A stretch of 64,000 nt of DNA from Liolophura sinensis (GCF_032854445.1 NC_088301.1:17694018-17758017); one strand, 5' to 3'; shown: positions 1 to 11,550, numbered from the stretch's first letter. A program made the numbers and translations. Notes: generated from the letters alone by a model not told the origin.

Positions 1-885
1 ATAATCAGTCAGTGTACTGAACACAAAGTTCCCCTCACCCTAAATACCCACACAGTTGTAAAGCTTATCCTCTACAATAACCGCTCAGTGCACTGAATAC
101 AAACATTCCTTTGCCCTAAATACCCCACACAGTTGTATAGTTGGTACTGTGGAGTTACAGCTCAGTATACTGAACACAAAGTTTCCTTCATCCCAAAAAC
201 CCATACAGTTGTAAAGCTTATACTGTAGAGTAACCACTCACTATACTAAACACAAAGGTCCCTTCACCCTAAATACCCACACAGTTGTAAAGCTTGTACT
301 ATAGGTTAACCGCTCAGTATATTCAACACAAGGATCCCTTCAGCTTAAATACCCACACAGTTATAAAGCTTGTACTGTAGACTAATCAATCAGTGTACTG
401 AACACAATGGTCCCCTCGCCCTAAATACCCACACAGTTGTAAAGCTTGTACCGTAGAGTAACCGCTCAGTACACTGAACATGAAGATTCCTTCACCCCAA
501 ATACCCACACAGTTGTAAAGCTTGTACTGTAGGTTAACCGCTCAGTATACTGAACACAAAGGTCCCTTCACCCTAAATACCCACACAGTCGTAAAGCTTG
601 TATTGTAGAGTAACCAATTAGTGTACTGAACACAAAAGTTCCTTCACCCCAAATACCCACACAGTTGTATAGCTTGTACTGTATAGTAACCACTCACTGT
701 ACTGAACACAAGGTTCCCTTCACCCTAAATACCCACACAGTTGTAAATCTTGTAGGCCTACTGTAGGGTAACCACTCAGTGTACTAAACACAAAGGTCCA
801 TATTTACCTTACATACCTTACATTCGCACAGGTGTAACTTTTGTACTGTAGCTCAGTATGCTGAACATAAAGACCCTTTCACCAC
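1..885. repeat. 76-bp satellite, about 11.5 units
   Basis: A tandem array whose units start at about 9, 86, 162, 238, 314, 391, 467, 543, 619, 695, 777 and 853, so the period is 76-77 bp with one longer unit (82 bp, carrying an inserted ggccta-like stretch). Each unit carries CAGTGTACTGAACACAAAG followed by a CCCTAAATACCCACACAGTTG block and a GTAAAGCTTGTACTGTAG block. Units differ by scattered substitutions. The array runs off the left edge, so its true length is unknown. No coding potential is visible. Confidence 0.95.
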
Positions 886-939
886 AGCTGGGGAAATTAA
901 AATTATGTTCTCAATATTGTGTGAAACATTAAGTATATG

Positions 940-1000
940 TATGTTTGGGGTTCTACGTCGTACTGAACAATTTTTCCGTCATATGACAAACGGGGAAGTA
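940..1000 (-). repeat. 3' end fragment of a CORE/Deu-like SINE
   Basis: The reverse complement reads GTCATATGACGGAAAAATTG then TTCAGTACGACGT. This is the same 3' end as the longer SINEs at 25,024 and 28,630. Only the tail remains. The short ORFs here are chance ORFs. Confidence 0.5.
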
Positions 1001-1811
1001 TTAGGTGTTAGTTGTTTTACGTCATATTTTCTTATTAGTCATATGACAAAGAAGGGCCCTTCGGTTTGTGTCCAGATATTGCGCCGATACATGTGGCCAT
1101 TTTCTATCACACCGTCGCTGCTGCTGTAGTCTTTCCTCCCTCTCATGTATTTTTTTGTATTATATTTCAATCTTTGTACACACATAACAGATAACAGAGT
1201 GCTTATATCAGCCTTTAGCAAACACTCGGTTTATTTAAAATCTACAGGCACGGAGTGCAGTGATGTAAGCACTGATCATACATGTGCAGCCACCTTAGTT
1301 CGGCTCATAAAGTCGACGATAAGCTCGGATCAAAAAGTCCCCTACATGCCAGTACGCCTCATAGAGTTATCCATATAGATACGCATCAAGTAGTCACCTA
1401 ACTGAGGTTATGAAAGTGCCAGCACAACAACTGTCACCTGAGGATTTGCTTTTCCCGACCCTCGCTACACGCACCATTGCCATATGATATGACTGTCCCA
1501 CAGAACATACATGTGTACGGCTGCTCGACTTACACCAAATTTAGGATTACCGAGCTACACTTGAGGGACTAGTTTTAGCCTGTACACCCGGGACCTTACT
1601 CTAGGCTGGGTTGAACAGCCATTTTGAGGAATGTTTTGCACACAGGATTTATCACGAGTAAGCGTTCAGCGTTCAGGAACACTGACGGACTTGGCCGGCG
1701 GCCATAGGTTGATTCTCAGGGGAAGAGCGAACGTCTACAACGGCACTAGTCCAACATAGTAAGTCGTTATAGATGTACGGTATCTAGTTTATTCCGTACA
1801 TTCGAACAGGG
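1001..1811. other. Unassigned DNA without a recognisable gene
   Basis: Moderately AT-rich sequence with only short ORFs on both strands. No domain, tRNA or further repeat was recognised between the SINE tail and the next SINE. Confidence 0.4.
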
Positions 1812-2138
1812 CTGGTTCACTTCGGAGCCATAATGGTTAAAACGCCTCAAATTGGGTGACCCGAGATCAAACCAAAGACTTCAAACATGGTACTTGTTGC
1901 TGCCGCGCTTGGCGCTCATCACTGAGAGGTTAGAGCAAAGAAACATGATTGGTTGGCCCAATGACAGTATACTGTGACTGGACAGAGTGTCATGTCTGGT
2001 GCATGCGGCATGATACTCCAGTGTCGGCAGAACTTTGGTGGCATGGACTCCTGCCACAAGAAAACACAGTATATATAAACAAATCTAATGACTCCTCTTC
2101 GTCATATAACTGAAACAGTGTACGATGTTAAGCCCCAT
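1812..2138 (+). repeat. SINE family 3, full-length-like copy
   Basis: It shares an ordered set of blocks with 21,188-21,515 and 48,208-48,530: a tRNA-like head with a GATCAAACC B-box-like stretch, a GCTTGGCGCTCA block, GTGTCATGTCTGG, GGCATGATACT, GGCGGCATGGACT, CTGCCACAA, and a 3' end CGTCATATAACTGAAA then GTACGATGTTAAGCCC. The head is worn. An ORF inside it is only a shadow of the SINE. Confidence 0.7.
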
Positions 2139-2464
2139 TTTTTAAACAGTGCAGCGTATAGTGTCGGTGTGCTTCAGGATATTGGTATAGGTCTCTCGTG
2201 CGTGGATAGGCACAATCTGCTTACTTTTATGTTTCAATACAATAACGTATATCCGTCAAAGAATAGGGTTTACAGCGGCGTGGGCCTGCTGGTGCCTGAA
2301 TAGCAAGCCCGAGTCACGTTACGTCTTGGGCCGCCAGTCTTATCGGGGACATTTTTTGTTATTGGCGTTGTTCCGAACTATGTTTCGCATGATGTAACTT
2401 TCCGAAATGTTATAGCAAGTCGTAACATAGGTACAGGAGAGTAACCATATTCTCTCAAACACTT

Positions 2465-2655
2465 AACTATACAGATCGAATTCACAGGGTTGACATTGTT
2501 CTTGCGAAAATCAAACTTCACATAGCGATTTTACATGATTGACATTGTTCTTGCAAACACCAAACTTTACAAATCGAATTTACATGAGTGTTATTGTTCT
2601 TGAGAACAGTTCTGAGCTCTTCCAACCATCTAACTTTACAGATCGCATTCACAGC
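2465..2655. repeat. 50-bp tandem repeat, about 3.3 copies
   Basis: Units of the form TTTACAGATCGAATTCACA, GATTGACATTGTTCTTGC and CAAACT begin near 2,468, 2,518, 2,567 and 2,635. The last unit is separated by about 20 extra bases. No function is evident. Confidence 0.75.
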
Positions 2656-4115
2656 AACCAAACAACTTATAGAGATTTTTTACTGCTCGACCAAGACGTC
2701 CATTCTTGAACAACTCAGACTTTCTATTTGTCGCTCTGCTTTGTTCTGTTATATCATGGATTTCAGTTGATCCGGTCCCCGAGTATCCGAAAGCAAATTC
2801 TCTTCGATAAGTGGCCTACAAATGAATGTTCTTTCCCTCCAAAACCAATGATACAGTTTGCTACTAAAACAGCAAAGGCTATAGCTGTGTATCTTGGGCA
2901 GCTGTTTGAATCTACATTGTAGGTGCGAGTATAGCTTGTGCAGTATACTGCATGTCTGCAGTGCGGTATAAAATAATACACAAGGTCCCAAGATGACAGC
3001 TTCCTTGTCATATACACAGAAGTAGAGACCAATGTAAGCGGGTAGAATGTATACCTTCAGCAGTAGCCTCTGGGACCTCTGTGCTTCCAGCAGATTCTGA
3101 GTCAGCTGATCTTAACTGCTTCGCCGCTGATGGGCTGGTTCCACAACGTTGAGTGCTCTTACCCCTTGATTGTGACATGTTTGCGAACAGAGCTGTCTAC
3201 TGCTCTGGTGTCTGATGTAACATATAAGTATAAGATATATTAATTTCGGTCGAATATCTCAACATCAACGTCGACAGTCCTCCAGCGGCTTTTTAACCCC
3301 CAGATGTCCTGAAATGCATTGTTATTATTCCCGCGTCAATCGTGATTCTAGTGGTAAATTAGGCATATGGAGACCTTGTCCCACTGACATGTAACTGTTC
3401 GTTAAATAAATGTCATGATAACACAACTTCTTGGGTATTTTTATGATTTAAATAAATTGAAATTATCACAACCAAATTTTACCCAATTGTACTTAGGCCA
3501 TGATGATAGGGGCGGTAAACTATAGGGTGAAATGCAAATCGTTGCTCCATACAACTTAACTTACCTTATAACGTCCTGCTCTAGACTGTAGTGATGTTCA
3601 CTTTATCGCCCGGTGTTACAATGTCCAAGATAGCTCGCTTTATCAGTCAGTATTTATAAAAAACTTTTATATAATCTTATGTGTAACCAAGTGACCAGGA
3701 CCAAACATGTGTAGGCAAAATAAAAGTGAAATAACATGAACATCGTCCGGGTATCTATATTTGTGACCTTCTTATTAATCACCTCTCGCTAAATGTTAAC
3801 TTTCTGCTACAACATAAAATGTCACGCCACACATGCGTTTGTATATGTGCAGTGTATGTGTGCTTCGAGTTTAACGCCGTAGTGCTAAACTCACAGGAGC
3901 GCCGATGCCTTATTACTAAGCAGAAGGTTTCATGGTGCTAAAATTTTTGTAACACAATAACGTAACTTCCTTGTTAGTTAAAGAAATCTGCCAGTGCAGA
4001 CAGAGCAGTCACGCATCTCGGGTATCACACCTGGCTGAGGCAGACACTATAGACTAATTCTTGTAGAGAGCCGCCTATTTTCAGCTGTCTGTAATATCAG
4101 TTGGACATCCATATT
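2656..4115. other. Unassigned DNA; possible small minus-strand exon
   Basis: No domain recognised. One minus-strand stretch (ATG at 3,178 down to about 3,055) could encode 41 Ser/Ala/Glu-rich residues and ends at a GTATAC donor-like site. It is too short to assign. The rest is AT-rich with scattered short ORFs. Confidence 0.35.
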
Positions 4116-4480
4116 ACTACAAACAAATTGCAGTTTCTCTAAAACCACACTGCTGATCATATATTACAAGAGATAACGTAAAATTCACTTATTAATGTTA
4201 TATTATACTAAAACGTTTCAAATGCAGCAGTGTCAAAAACATGGTTTACAATAAAGTCAACAGCAGTTCAGGCAACTGGTGTTACCCTCCTTCAAAACAT
4301 GTTGAACTGTAATTTCTTTGCTTTATATGGACGTAAAACGTATCAATGTGTAGAGCTTGAGTTGTTACATGACAGTGACTAAGGGCAATTTTGGTAGGGT
4401 GCTTGACTGATTTTACACTCCCTAAAAGAAGTAGACTATAGGTATAGAATGACATACAACAAACGTAGGTTGACAGACGC
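4116..4480 (+). repeat. Partial intron-1 module of the receptor phosphatase array
   Basis: This stretch matches, in the same order and orientation, parts of 7,540-8,000, 15,930-16,330 and 62,370-62,800: the CTACAAGATATAACATA-like block, the GGCAGTGTCAGAAAC block, the TGTGTAGAGCT block and the ACTGACTAAAGGCAATTT block. At the other sites this sequence lies downstream of a signal-peptide exon, so the copy here suggests a still earlier cassette whose exon has been lost or lies left of the window. Confidence 0.6.
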
Positions 4481-4559
4481 ATTCAAGGATTTATTTTCAT
4501 ATCAATTGTGTGTATACAATCTTTCTATGTGTGTGCCTCAAGATCACTCAAAAACACGT

Positions 4560-4793
4560 GCGACACGCCCGACGTCTAAACGGCCCGTATATGGCTAGCT
4601 GTTGTGAGAAGATGGTGTGGTTGCCGTTCAGACATGTTCAGTAGATCTGGGAAAACGTTCCACCTGTACAGATTTAGCTTCTGGAAAGATTTCATATCTG
4701 ATGAGAATTCCTTCTGTCTGGAAAATTACATCAGGATAGAACTAGAGCGTCCTGTGAAGTGCCCTTGGAACTGAACAGAGATTGCCCTCAGAC
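4560..4793 (+). promoter_or_regulatory. 5' flank / 5' UTR module of exon-1 cassette 1
   Basis: About 230 bp directly upstream of the ATG are conserved with the flanks at 14,650-14,875, 50,905-51,110 plus 51,601-51,651, and 61,080-61,304. Shared blocks are TGTTCAGTAGATCTGGGAA, CACCTGTACAGATTTAGCTT, GAGAATTCC followed by a TGTGG-like block, and GAACTGAACAGAGATTGCC. The conserved stretch probably holds 5' UTR and core promoter. No clear TATA box was placed. Confidence 0.5.
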
Positions 4794-4854
4794 ATGGAGG
4801 ATCACAGGAAACAGATTGGCGGGGTGCTTCTCTTTGTGATGGGAATAACATTTG
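4794..4854 (+). CDS. Signal-peptide exon 1, copy 1 (upstream alternative first exon)
   Basis: ATG at 4,794 opens 20 codons: a charged start (MEDHRKQ) followed by a hydrophobic core (VLLFVMGITF), then a GTAAGT donor. It ends in phase 1, exactly as the exon at 14,876, and the two differ at several residues. No EGF or lectin exon was found between here and 14,876. It is therefore either an alternative first exon splicing to exon 2 at 17,567, which the phase allows, or the orphan first exon of a gene whose body was replaced. The exon is open with a good donor. Whether it is transcribed cannot be told from sequence. Confidence 0.65.
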
Positions 4855-6845
4855 GTAAGTATTCTGCTTTAGGGGAAATGTATTTGTTCAACATTGTCAT
4901 TATGGAAAACACACCAGATAAATCTTTTTCATACGGAAGAAAGTTACGTTTAAATTAGGGAAGTTTTCACTATAATTTAAAACCAGCAAACCTTTCTGAC
5001 AAATAAGAATTGAATGTGATTATGTCTCCCTGATCTCGTTGCCCTCACTAGAGGCTTTTGGGTGCCACTGACTTTCCACTGACTTTCCACTGACATACTT
5101 ACACTGGTGCTTGTTTACAGAGACAATAGCTACACACCTACTTTTTATTAGATGGTGATAATATTTTAAAATGGGTGTAGTTTATAATTTGACTCTGCTG
5201 CCCCAGTGCCTGTTCATGTCAAAAACACAAAACGTTAAGAAGTTGAAACATTGTGTCTTCATGTCATTGTGTCAGAAAATCTGTTTCTAGACAAGATGAA
5301 GTAGAAATGAAATTCTGGCTGATACAAACCAGACAAAAATTACATCGTGTCATATCTTCATGTCTGGCTTGGCGCCAGGTAAACATGTATACCTCAGTTT
5401 GTTTAGAAATGACTTAGATCTTATAAATCACGTGATTATCAGCCATGGAGACTAATTTTGAACTGATTGGTGTACAAAGGCCAGATTTAGTTAGATGAAA
5501 ATGGCATGTTAGATAGGAGGAATTGTAACCAAAGCAATAGAAGTGCAATCTAAGATTATTAATCCGCATGTTGATAATTTCTTCATAAAACTGTGTAACT
5601 TGAATTAAAGAAGAGCTGTCAAAACATTTACACAGACATGTACCTGTTAGATAAAGGCGGTAGTCTATGTGACATAACAGCCATCGATACAATATAACTA
5701 CTCTTCCGTTACATGCAGATAATCGTCCATTCGTCCAAGTACTGACATATATTATGTGCTTTGAAATGTTCTTCAGTTGCTACCAGGCGCAGGGCGATTA
5801 CAAAAACCCTCTATTTATTTTTTAACTGTGAAAACAGAGTGTGTGTTTACACCGTACAGTTTGGTAAATGTTCGTCTCGTAGTAACAGTGCTATAAAGGT
5901 ACGCCTAAAAACACGAAGCATATGTACACCAATATCATAGTGTTACACCTAAACGTGCGTGTACATAGTTGAATGGTAAGGCAGCGCTCTAATGAACATG
6001 TGAGGAGAGGATTTCTCCAATAACCCCTACTTAAAGCCGGCTATTGTGTCATATCCGGGACAGCTTATGTATTTGACGAACTGTGCAGTCGACTATTTTT
6101 AAACACCGGTACGGGGAATCAACGCTTACAGCTATAGGCTATTTTATAATGCAGTCAAACTTTCCAGTATCTACATGTTAAACTCTGGCTATAACAAGAA
6201 CGAAAGGAATCAGTTACCATTTACTTTAATCATTCATTGGTTAGGTCACAAAGAGTTGCACAATTTTTAGATTGGCTTGTCCGTCAGTCGTCCCGTCAGT
6301 CGGTCCGTCTATCTGTCTGCCCGTCCGTCTGTCGTCTTGAAGGTTTATCGATGTTTAAGCCTGTCGGATGGATGTACAGCCAGCCGGTTGATTGGCCGGT
6401 AGACTGGTCCGGCGGAAAATTATTCGGAAGTCGCACAAAGCGTCGGTCGATCCATAGGGTAGACGAGTCTCTGTAAAAAAAGCTCTGTAAATCGACTGGT
6501 TGAAACGCATAGATTTTTGTTGTGGGTTAGGACGATCAGAAATCTGGCAAAATCACCACTGATTATGACTCATGCACGCATAGTGAGTCAATGGTTTTTT
6601 ATGTTTTGTGACATTTCAAGCCCACACTGTCGATAATTCCTCCCTGAAGAATACATGTACGTTCGACATTCGTGATATTTCACAACACTGATAGCCAGCA
6701 TAATCACCAATTCAATCTGCTTGTGTGCAAAAGGATGTGAAATTCACCAAAGTGCTAGAAAACTACAACGGAAATGCAGTTTTAGTGTTATTCCTGACCT
6801 GCCACCCACAGTAGCGCAAAGACGCTATGATATTGGTAAAAAGTT
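4855..6845. other. Intron-like DNA after exon-1 copy 1
   Basis: The first few hundred bases resemble the intron starts after the other exon-1 copies. A block near 5,420-5,540 (GATTATCAGCCATGGAGACT...) matches 52,200-52,300. At 6,270-6,335 there is a short (GTCCGTC)n-like run related to the minisatellite at 8,640. The ORF at 6,721 resembles no family I can defend. Confidence 0.45.
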
Positions 6846-8200
6846 AAATGACATGTCTAGGAAAAAGCATTCTACTGGAAAATTTACTTATTTATTGGTT
6901 AGTTTATTCATAAACTTGTCTAGGACTTGGATAGCAGATCTGGAAAGAGGTCTTGTGATTATTAATTATGGAGACTCGTTTGGAATTAAGCGTTGTACAA
7001 ATGTCAGATTCGCCTACATTAAAACAACATCTGTCAGATAATCGAAAAAGAAGTTACAGGTATTTATTCAACAGTGCCCCATCTCAAATTGTTAATTATG
7101 GCGTTTACCATTCCCCAAACATCTGTATCTTGGACAGAAGGAGAGTTATTAACCAATAAACCAGACATAGGCTAAAGCTGATACTCTAAACGATACATAC
7201 AGTGTCTGTAGCATCAAAACGACGCAATAGCTTTGAAGTTAGTGATCAACACTCCAAGTCACTGATAAGAAATGTCATCATTTTAACATGTTGCCATTTT
7301 GTTTTGGTCCATATACATGGTGGATTCAGCTACTGTTCATTTTGTGACGTTGGTCTCCAGTCATTATATCACCAGAAAGTAGATGACAAAAAATCGGATT
7401 TATAGTAATTTGTTTTACAAGTGGCGCACCAAAATGAGGTTAGGAGAAACTGCATCCAGTAACACATCCAGACTCCACTGCTGTCTCCGCAAATCTGCTA
7501 CATTGTTTTTCGTTACAGAATTTCCTGACATACAACTCTAAAACCCTTCTGCCGTTTGATCCAATACTACAAGATATAACATATAATTCATCTATTTATT
7601 TTATATTACACAAAAACTTGCAAATAATTTCAAATATGGCAGTGTCCGAAACTTGGCTTAGAGTGAAGTTGATAACAAAGTAGGTAACGGGTGTCACTTC
7701 CCCCGCAAGACATCCTGGGCTTCGCCCATTCCACCAGCATGCCACTGAGTTTTGAATAATTGTAACGTCATGTATGTGCTATGTAGGTCAACTGTATTTG
7801 TGCAGTTTAACATTAGGAATAAGAAAAAATGTAACTTCATTTCCTTTGTAAAGATGTTAATTTTCGACATATCGATGTGTGGAGCTTGTGTTGTAACGTA
7901 TCACTGACTAACAGCAATTTTTTAGCGAGACTGATTTACAGCCAAGTGAATATAGGCGACTCGCTGAAAGAGGAAGACTATAGTATATGTCACCTGTCCC
8001 ATGCGGTGAATAAACCTATTCTCCTACACCTCCTGAACAGTCTTCCTTATCCACACTGTAAAAAACAGGATTATTTTAGAGTAAAGCTACACTCACATTC
8101 AAAGCCGATTATGTAGTTACATGATGTGTGGAGAATTAAAAGTACAATGCCGCCTTGAGCGTGTTGTAAGGGCCCGAACATCAGTCACACACACAGTGAT
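6846..8200 (+). repeat. Intron-1 module copy without its exon 1
   Basis: Blocks such as GGTTAGTTTATTCATAAACT, GCATCAAAACGACGCAATAG, AAGAAATGTCATCATTTTAA and ACATGGTGGATTCAGCTACT occur in the same order at 15,260-16,620 and 61,690-63,070. Here they are not preceded by a signal-peptide exon, so this looks like a partial duplication of a cassette's downstream flank. No coding exon is present. Confidence 0.75.
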
Positions 8201-8440
8201 TTTATTTTTTTTTTTGACTGGTGTTTTACGCCGTACTCAAGAATATTTCACTTATACCACGGCGGCCAGCATTATGGTGGGTGGAAACCGGGCAGAGCCC
8301 AGGGGAAACCCACGACCATCCGCAGGTTGTTGACAGATCTTCTCACGTACGGCCGGAGAGAAAACCAGCATGCGCTGGACTTGAACTCATAGCGACCGCA
8401 TTGGTGAGAGACTCCTGGGTCATTACGCTGCGCTAGCGCT
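8200..8440 (-). repeat. SINE family 1, nearly full length, reverse orientation
   Basis: Read on the minus strand the element has a truncated tRNA-like head, GTGAGTTCAAGTCC-like B box (here worn), the GGATGGTCGTGGGTTTCCCC block, CATAATGCTGGCCGCCGT and a 3' end GTACGGCGTAAAACACC followed by an AT-rich tail (poly-A in minus orientation). Confidence 0.9.
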
Positions 8441-8639
8441 TTTCATAAAACTCATGCATACACACATAACAATACAAACTGCATTTTACATAGAATGTGT
8501 GTGTTTACCTTATTTTGGCTGCAAAATGATGGTTTTGCTTCGCTCTGTCATAGATCAACATCCCGGGAAAGGAATATAGTGAAGAGATATCACATAATGA
8601 TTTGAAAACTACCGGTATAGAAAGGGACTGCAGGTTTAC

Positions 8640-8930
8640 ACCTGGTCTGTCAGTCCGTCAGTACGCCATTTCGTTGGTTTGCTAGTCCGCCATTCCGTCA
8701 GTCTGTTAGTCCGTCATTCTGCCAGTCTGCTAGTCCGTCATTCCGCCAGTCTGTTAGTCCGCCAATCCGTCAGTCTGTTAGTCCGTCATTCTGACAGTTC
8801 GTCAATCCGTATGCTTTTTAGTCCAAACTTCCGTGTTTCTGTCAGTCCGTCATTCTGTCAGTCTGTCAGTAAGTCTGTTAGTCCGTCATTCCGTCAGTCT
8901 GTTAATCCGTCAGTCTTTCAGTCCGTAAAA
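8640..8930. repeat. GTCCGTCATTC minisatellite
   Basis: Irregular tandem units of about 8 and 16 bases built on GTTAGTCCGTCATTCCGTCA, roughly 300 bp long. A shorter related array lies at 53,425-53,612 at the same place in segmental copy A2. The ORF reading LVRHSVSLLV repeats is a by-product of the repeat. Confidence 0.9.
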
Positions 8931-8959
8931 AAATTTTGGTCAGGTATCAGTAGCGGAAG

Positions 8960-9950
8960 CAGAGAATAAAGACCACAATGCATTGCTCTGGTCACAGGAG
9001 TTGGAGAGGTGAGGACGATAGCAGCATCGTACCATGGCTTCGTGCCATCACCGGGCGATAGAACGATGCTCCGATGATGGCCTTTTCCGGCTATCATAGT
9101 TTTTTTCTATTATTCCTTGCTTTCAAAACGATCGAACATCCTGAACTGAAGCTTGGGTGCCTGGCTTTACCTAGAAAAGTTACAAACGAAGTACGAGTTT
9201 AGGCTGTTTCTTCCATTTTCTACAAAATTATACCCTCTTTAGTTTTGTCGTGGACTCCGGCATACATATTATCCTGATGTCAAAAGCAGTAGTGCACATG
9301 TATTGCTTCCACACTATGTACCTTAACTGGAAGCCGGTGAAATAGGGCTTCTTGTCAATTTACCTCATTCGTGTAGAATCCGCCCTAGATCCGATATAAA
9401 TGCGCGTAGGGTGAGCAAGTGTTATGCGTAGAGTATATTGTTAGGATCGGGCAGCACTGTGCGTATAACCCTGCTTATATGTTAAATGAAACCTATAAAT
9501 AAGACTTCTGTCGATTCAAAGGAACCTTAGGAGATACAAGGTTCATTAATGGCTCTGCTGTAAATCTAAGCACCCTGCTTCTTAGAAGACACAGCTTCAA
9601 CATCATACACATAGCTTTAGGTTTCTATATGTTCTGTGAAAATCAATGCATGAATAAAGGCTTTTCCGAATAGGTTACACGAGGTGGTATATGTGATTAT
9701 GGTATGTTTTCTGCCATCTTATAGTCTCCAATACACATATGTAGACGCTCAAATACACATAGTACATAAGGACATCTCTGCTTGGGGTTTCCTCACTCAG
9801 ATTTAATTGATAGAATTTCATCACTAATTGTAACTCTGTTTAATAAAACTGGCCAGTGCTATATTAACGTCTGTCCCACTACATACAAGTGTTACTACTC
9901 ATTGGATGTTTCGCTGTTCATCGAAGTGCTTGGGTTTCTCAATAATATTG
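8960..9950. other. Unassigned part of duplication A1
   Basis: Conserved with 53,650-54,640 but with no coding domain. It includes ATCGTACCATGGCTTCGTGC and a GGATCGGGCAGCACTGTG block that also occurs at 40,595. That block may be the edge of a dispersed retroelement. Confidence 0.4.
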
Positions 9951-9953
9951 ATA

Positions 9954-10112
9954 GATTTATTTATTTGATTGAAGTTTTGACGCCGTACTCTAGAATATTT
10001 CACCTATATGAGGGCGGCCAGCATTATGGCGGAAATAATCTCCCGACCATCCACAGATTGCTGGCAGACATTCTCACGCACGGCTGGAGAGGAAGCCAGC
10101 ATGAGCTGGTTC
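9954..10112 (-). repeat. SINE family 1 fragment
   Basis: The 3' half of the family-1 SINE in minus orientation, recognisable by its ACTCTAGAATATTTCACCTA and GGCGGCCAGCATTATGGCG blocks. It has the same boundaries in copy A2 (54,644-54,793), so it was present before the duplication. The 144-aa ORF across it is not a gene. Confidence 0.8.
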
Positions 10113-10175
10113 TCATTAGTAACATTTATGTGAAATTCGACGAAACCATATATCAACAGTGTATAAGTATAAAGA

Positions 10176-10720
10176 TTGTGCCCGCCTGTGACTATGCAGA
10201 CACTATTATGGAGTAATCCTCACCAGGCTAGACCTTTCTCATTCACTAAACGCTATATTGATGATCTGCTACCTTTAAGTAATCCGTATGTAGCAAAGAC
10301 TGTGAAAGATATATGTCCACCATCGCTGAATTTAAATGAAACCATAGGCTGCCCCTGTGGTATATCTTCTCTGGACTCATTTTGCACAAAGACCAAAACG
10401 GATTTCTCTCGCAGACTTCACGACAAGAGGGATAGCTTCAATTTTGATATCATAAATTGTCCTTACTTGGGCAGCAATATACCGAAGTGTCCTGCATATG
10501 GTGTGTACATATCCCGCCTTGTAGCACCTGTCAAATCCTGTGTGTTATGTGACGATTTCAATCAACGTCAGACGTTATGACTGCCAAAACTTGTGTGTCA
10601 AAGTTATGCCATCAACCGCCTTCACTGCAACTTTCTTAAGTTTTACAATGAGTTTTATTCTAAGGAAATATGGACACAACGTCCAAATCTCTGCCTCTCT
10701 ATTGCATAATTGAATCAAAA
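10176..10720 (+). pseudogene. Reverse-transcriptase fragment with YIDD box
   Basis: The translation holds FTKRYIDDLLPLSNP, followed by an NLNETIGCPC-like segment, the block DKRDSFNFDIINCPYLGSN, and AYGVYISRLV. I recognise this order from retroelement proteins widespread in metazoan genomes: YIDD is the catalytic core of the polymerase palm. After the stop near 10,580 the similarity continues in another frame (YAINRLHCNFLKFYNEFYS) and, after a further shift, KYGHNV. Only this piece remains, with stops and frameshifts, so it is inactive. The element class is uncertain (Penelope-like or a related group). A second copy lies at 54,858-55,400. Confidence 0.7.
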
Positions 10721-11340
10721 TTGCTAGGGTCTATATATTCATCGGGTTGAATTAGATCTCTGCGTTGGATATATAAACAGTTGCAATCAACGTGCAGCCG
10801 AGATACTGTACATATTTTATCACTGACAACTTATATTCTCGCATGGCACATGTAGGTGATTTGAATACTGATTATTGGAAACTGTTGATTCCTTCTCTTT
10901 GTGTGATTCCGTCCTATGTTCGTACTTTATATTCTTTCTTAGTTCTTTGGTGATTTGTGTTAAATGTGATTCTGAGAATTGGCCTTGCGATTTTTATTGA
11001 CCTGGCACGTTCATCTTGACTGACGGCTGGTATACGATTGTCTGTTTCGACGCATTAGAGTCAAACGTTTGCTACAGCCTTTTTCTCTTTATACTTCAAC
11101 GGCATTTGCACCAAGGATCGGGACATTTAAATGAACAATGAAGTTGATATATTGTTTATGTAAGAAAACCAGGCTTTTGGATTTTGCTGAACTAAAATGT
11201 TTACATAGATTGTCATCGACGGAATTGAACTTCTACCTACAGCAATGTGGGTAACGTTGTCTAAAAGTTTTGAAAACATTTAATATAGAATCTTATATCC
11301 TCTGCTCTAGGAGCTAACACTTTTCAACCCCAGTATTCAG
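10721..11340. other. Retroelement 3' region and unassigned DNA
   Basis: The stretch 10,900-11,050 (TATTCTTTCTTAG, GTGATTTGTGTTA, GGCCTTGCGATTTTTATTGA, ATACGATTGTCTGTTT) has a diverged match at 40,600-40,730. It is probably the 3' end of the YIDD retroelement. No intact gene. Confidence 0.4.
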
Positions 11341-11550
11341 AGACCTACGCACCAAGAGGGTTAGCACTCGCAAACTTAAAAGCCTCTCATCATTGCGGTC
11401 ATTGAGAGCACAAGTGTAGCTCACGCTGGCTTCCTCTCGGGCTATTGTCGCGAGTTCCCCCCTGGCTATGCCCGATTTTCTCTAACCATCGTATAAGTGT
11501 TATATTCTTGAATGCTGCGTAAAAAACCACTCAAACAAATAAATATATCC
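11341..11550 (+). repeat. SINE family 1, diverged, forward
   Basis: Worn tRNA-like head, then CTCACGCTGGCTTCCTCTCG and the 3' end TTCTTGAATGCTGCGTAAAA followed by CAAACAAATAAATA. In copy A2 the same SINE is split at 56,209/58,182 by a later insertion, which makes this copy the empty site. Confidence 0.75.

Noticed and set aside
6721-7041. 106-aa ORF with a DLPPTVAQRRYDIGKKL-like stretch, possibly a LINE ORF1 piece
   Set aside because: The resemblance is vague, and the second half lies in the duplicated intron-1 module where the other copies are not open.
8679-8969. ORF of repeated LLVRHSVS units as a repeat protein
   Set aside because: A direct product of the GTCCGTCATTC minisatellite; the A2 copy is not open in the same way.
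9782-10216. 144-aa ORF as a gene
   Set aside because: Its middle is a reversed SINE fragment and its end overlaps the RT relic in another frame.
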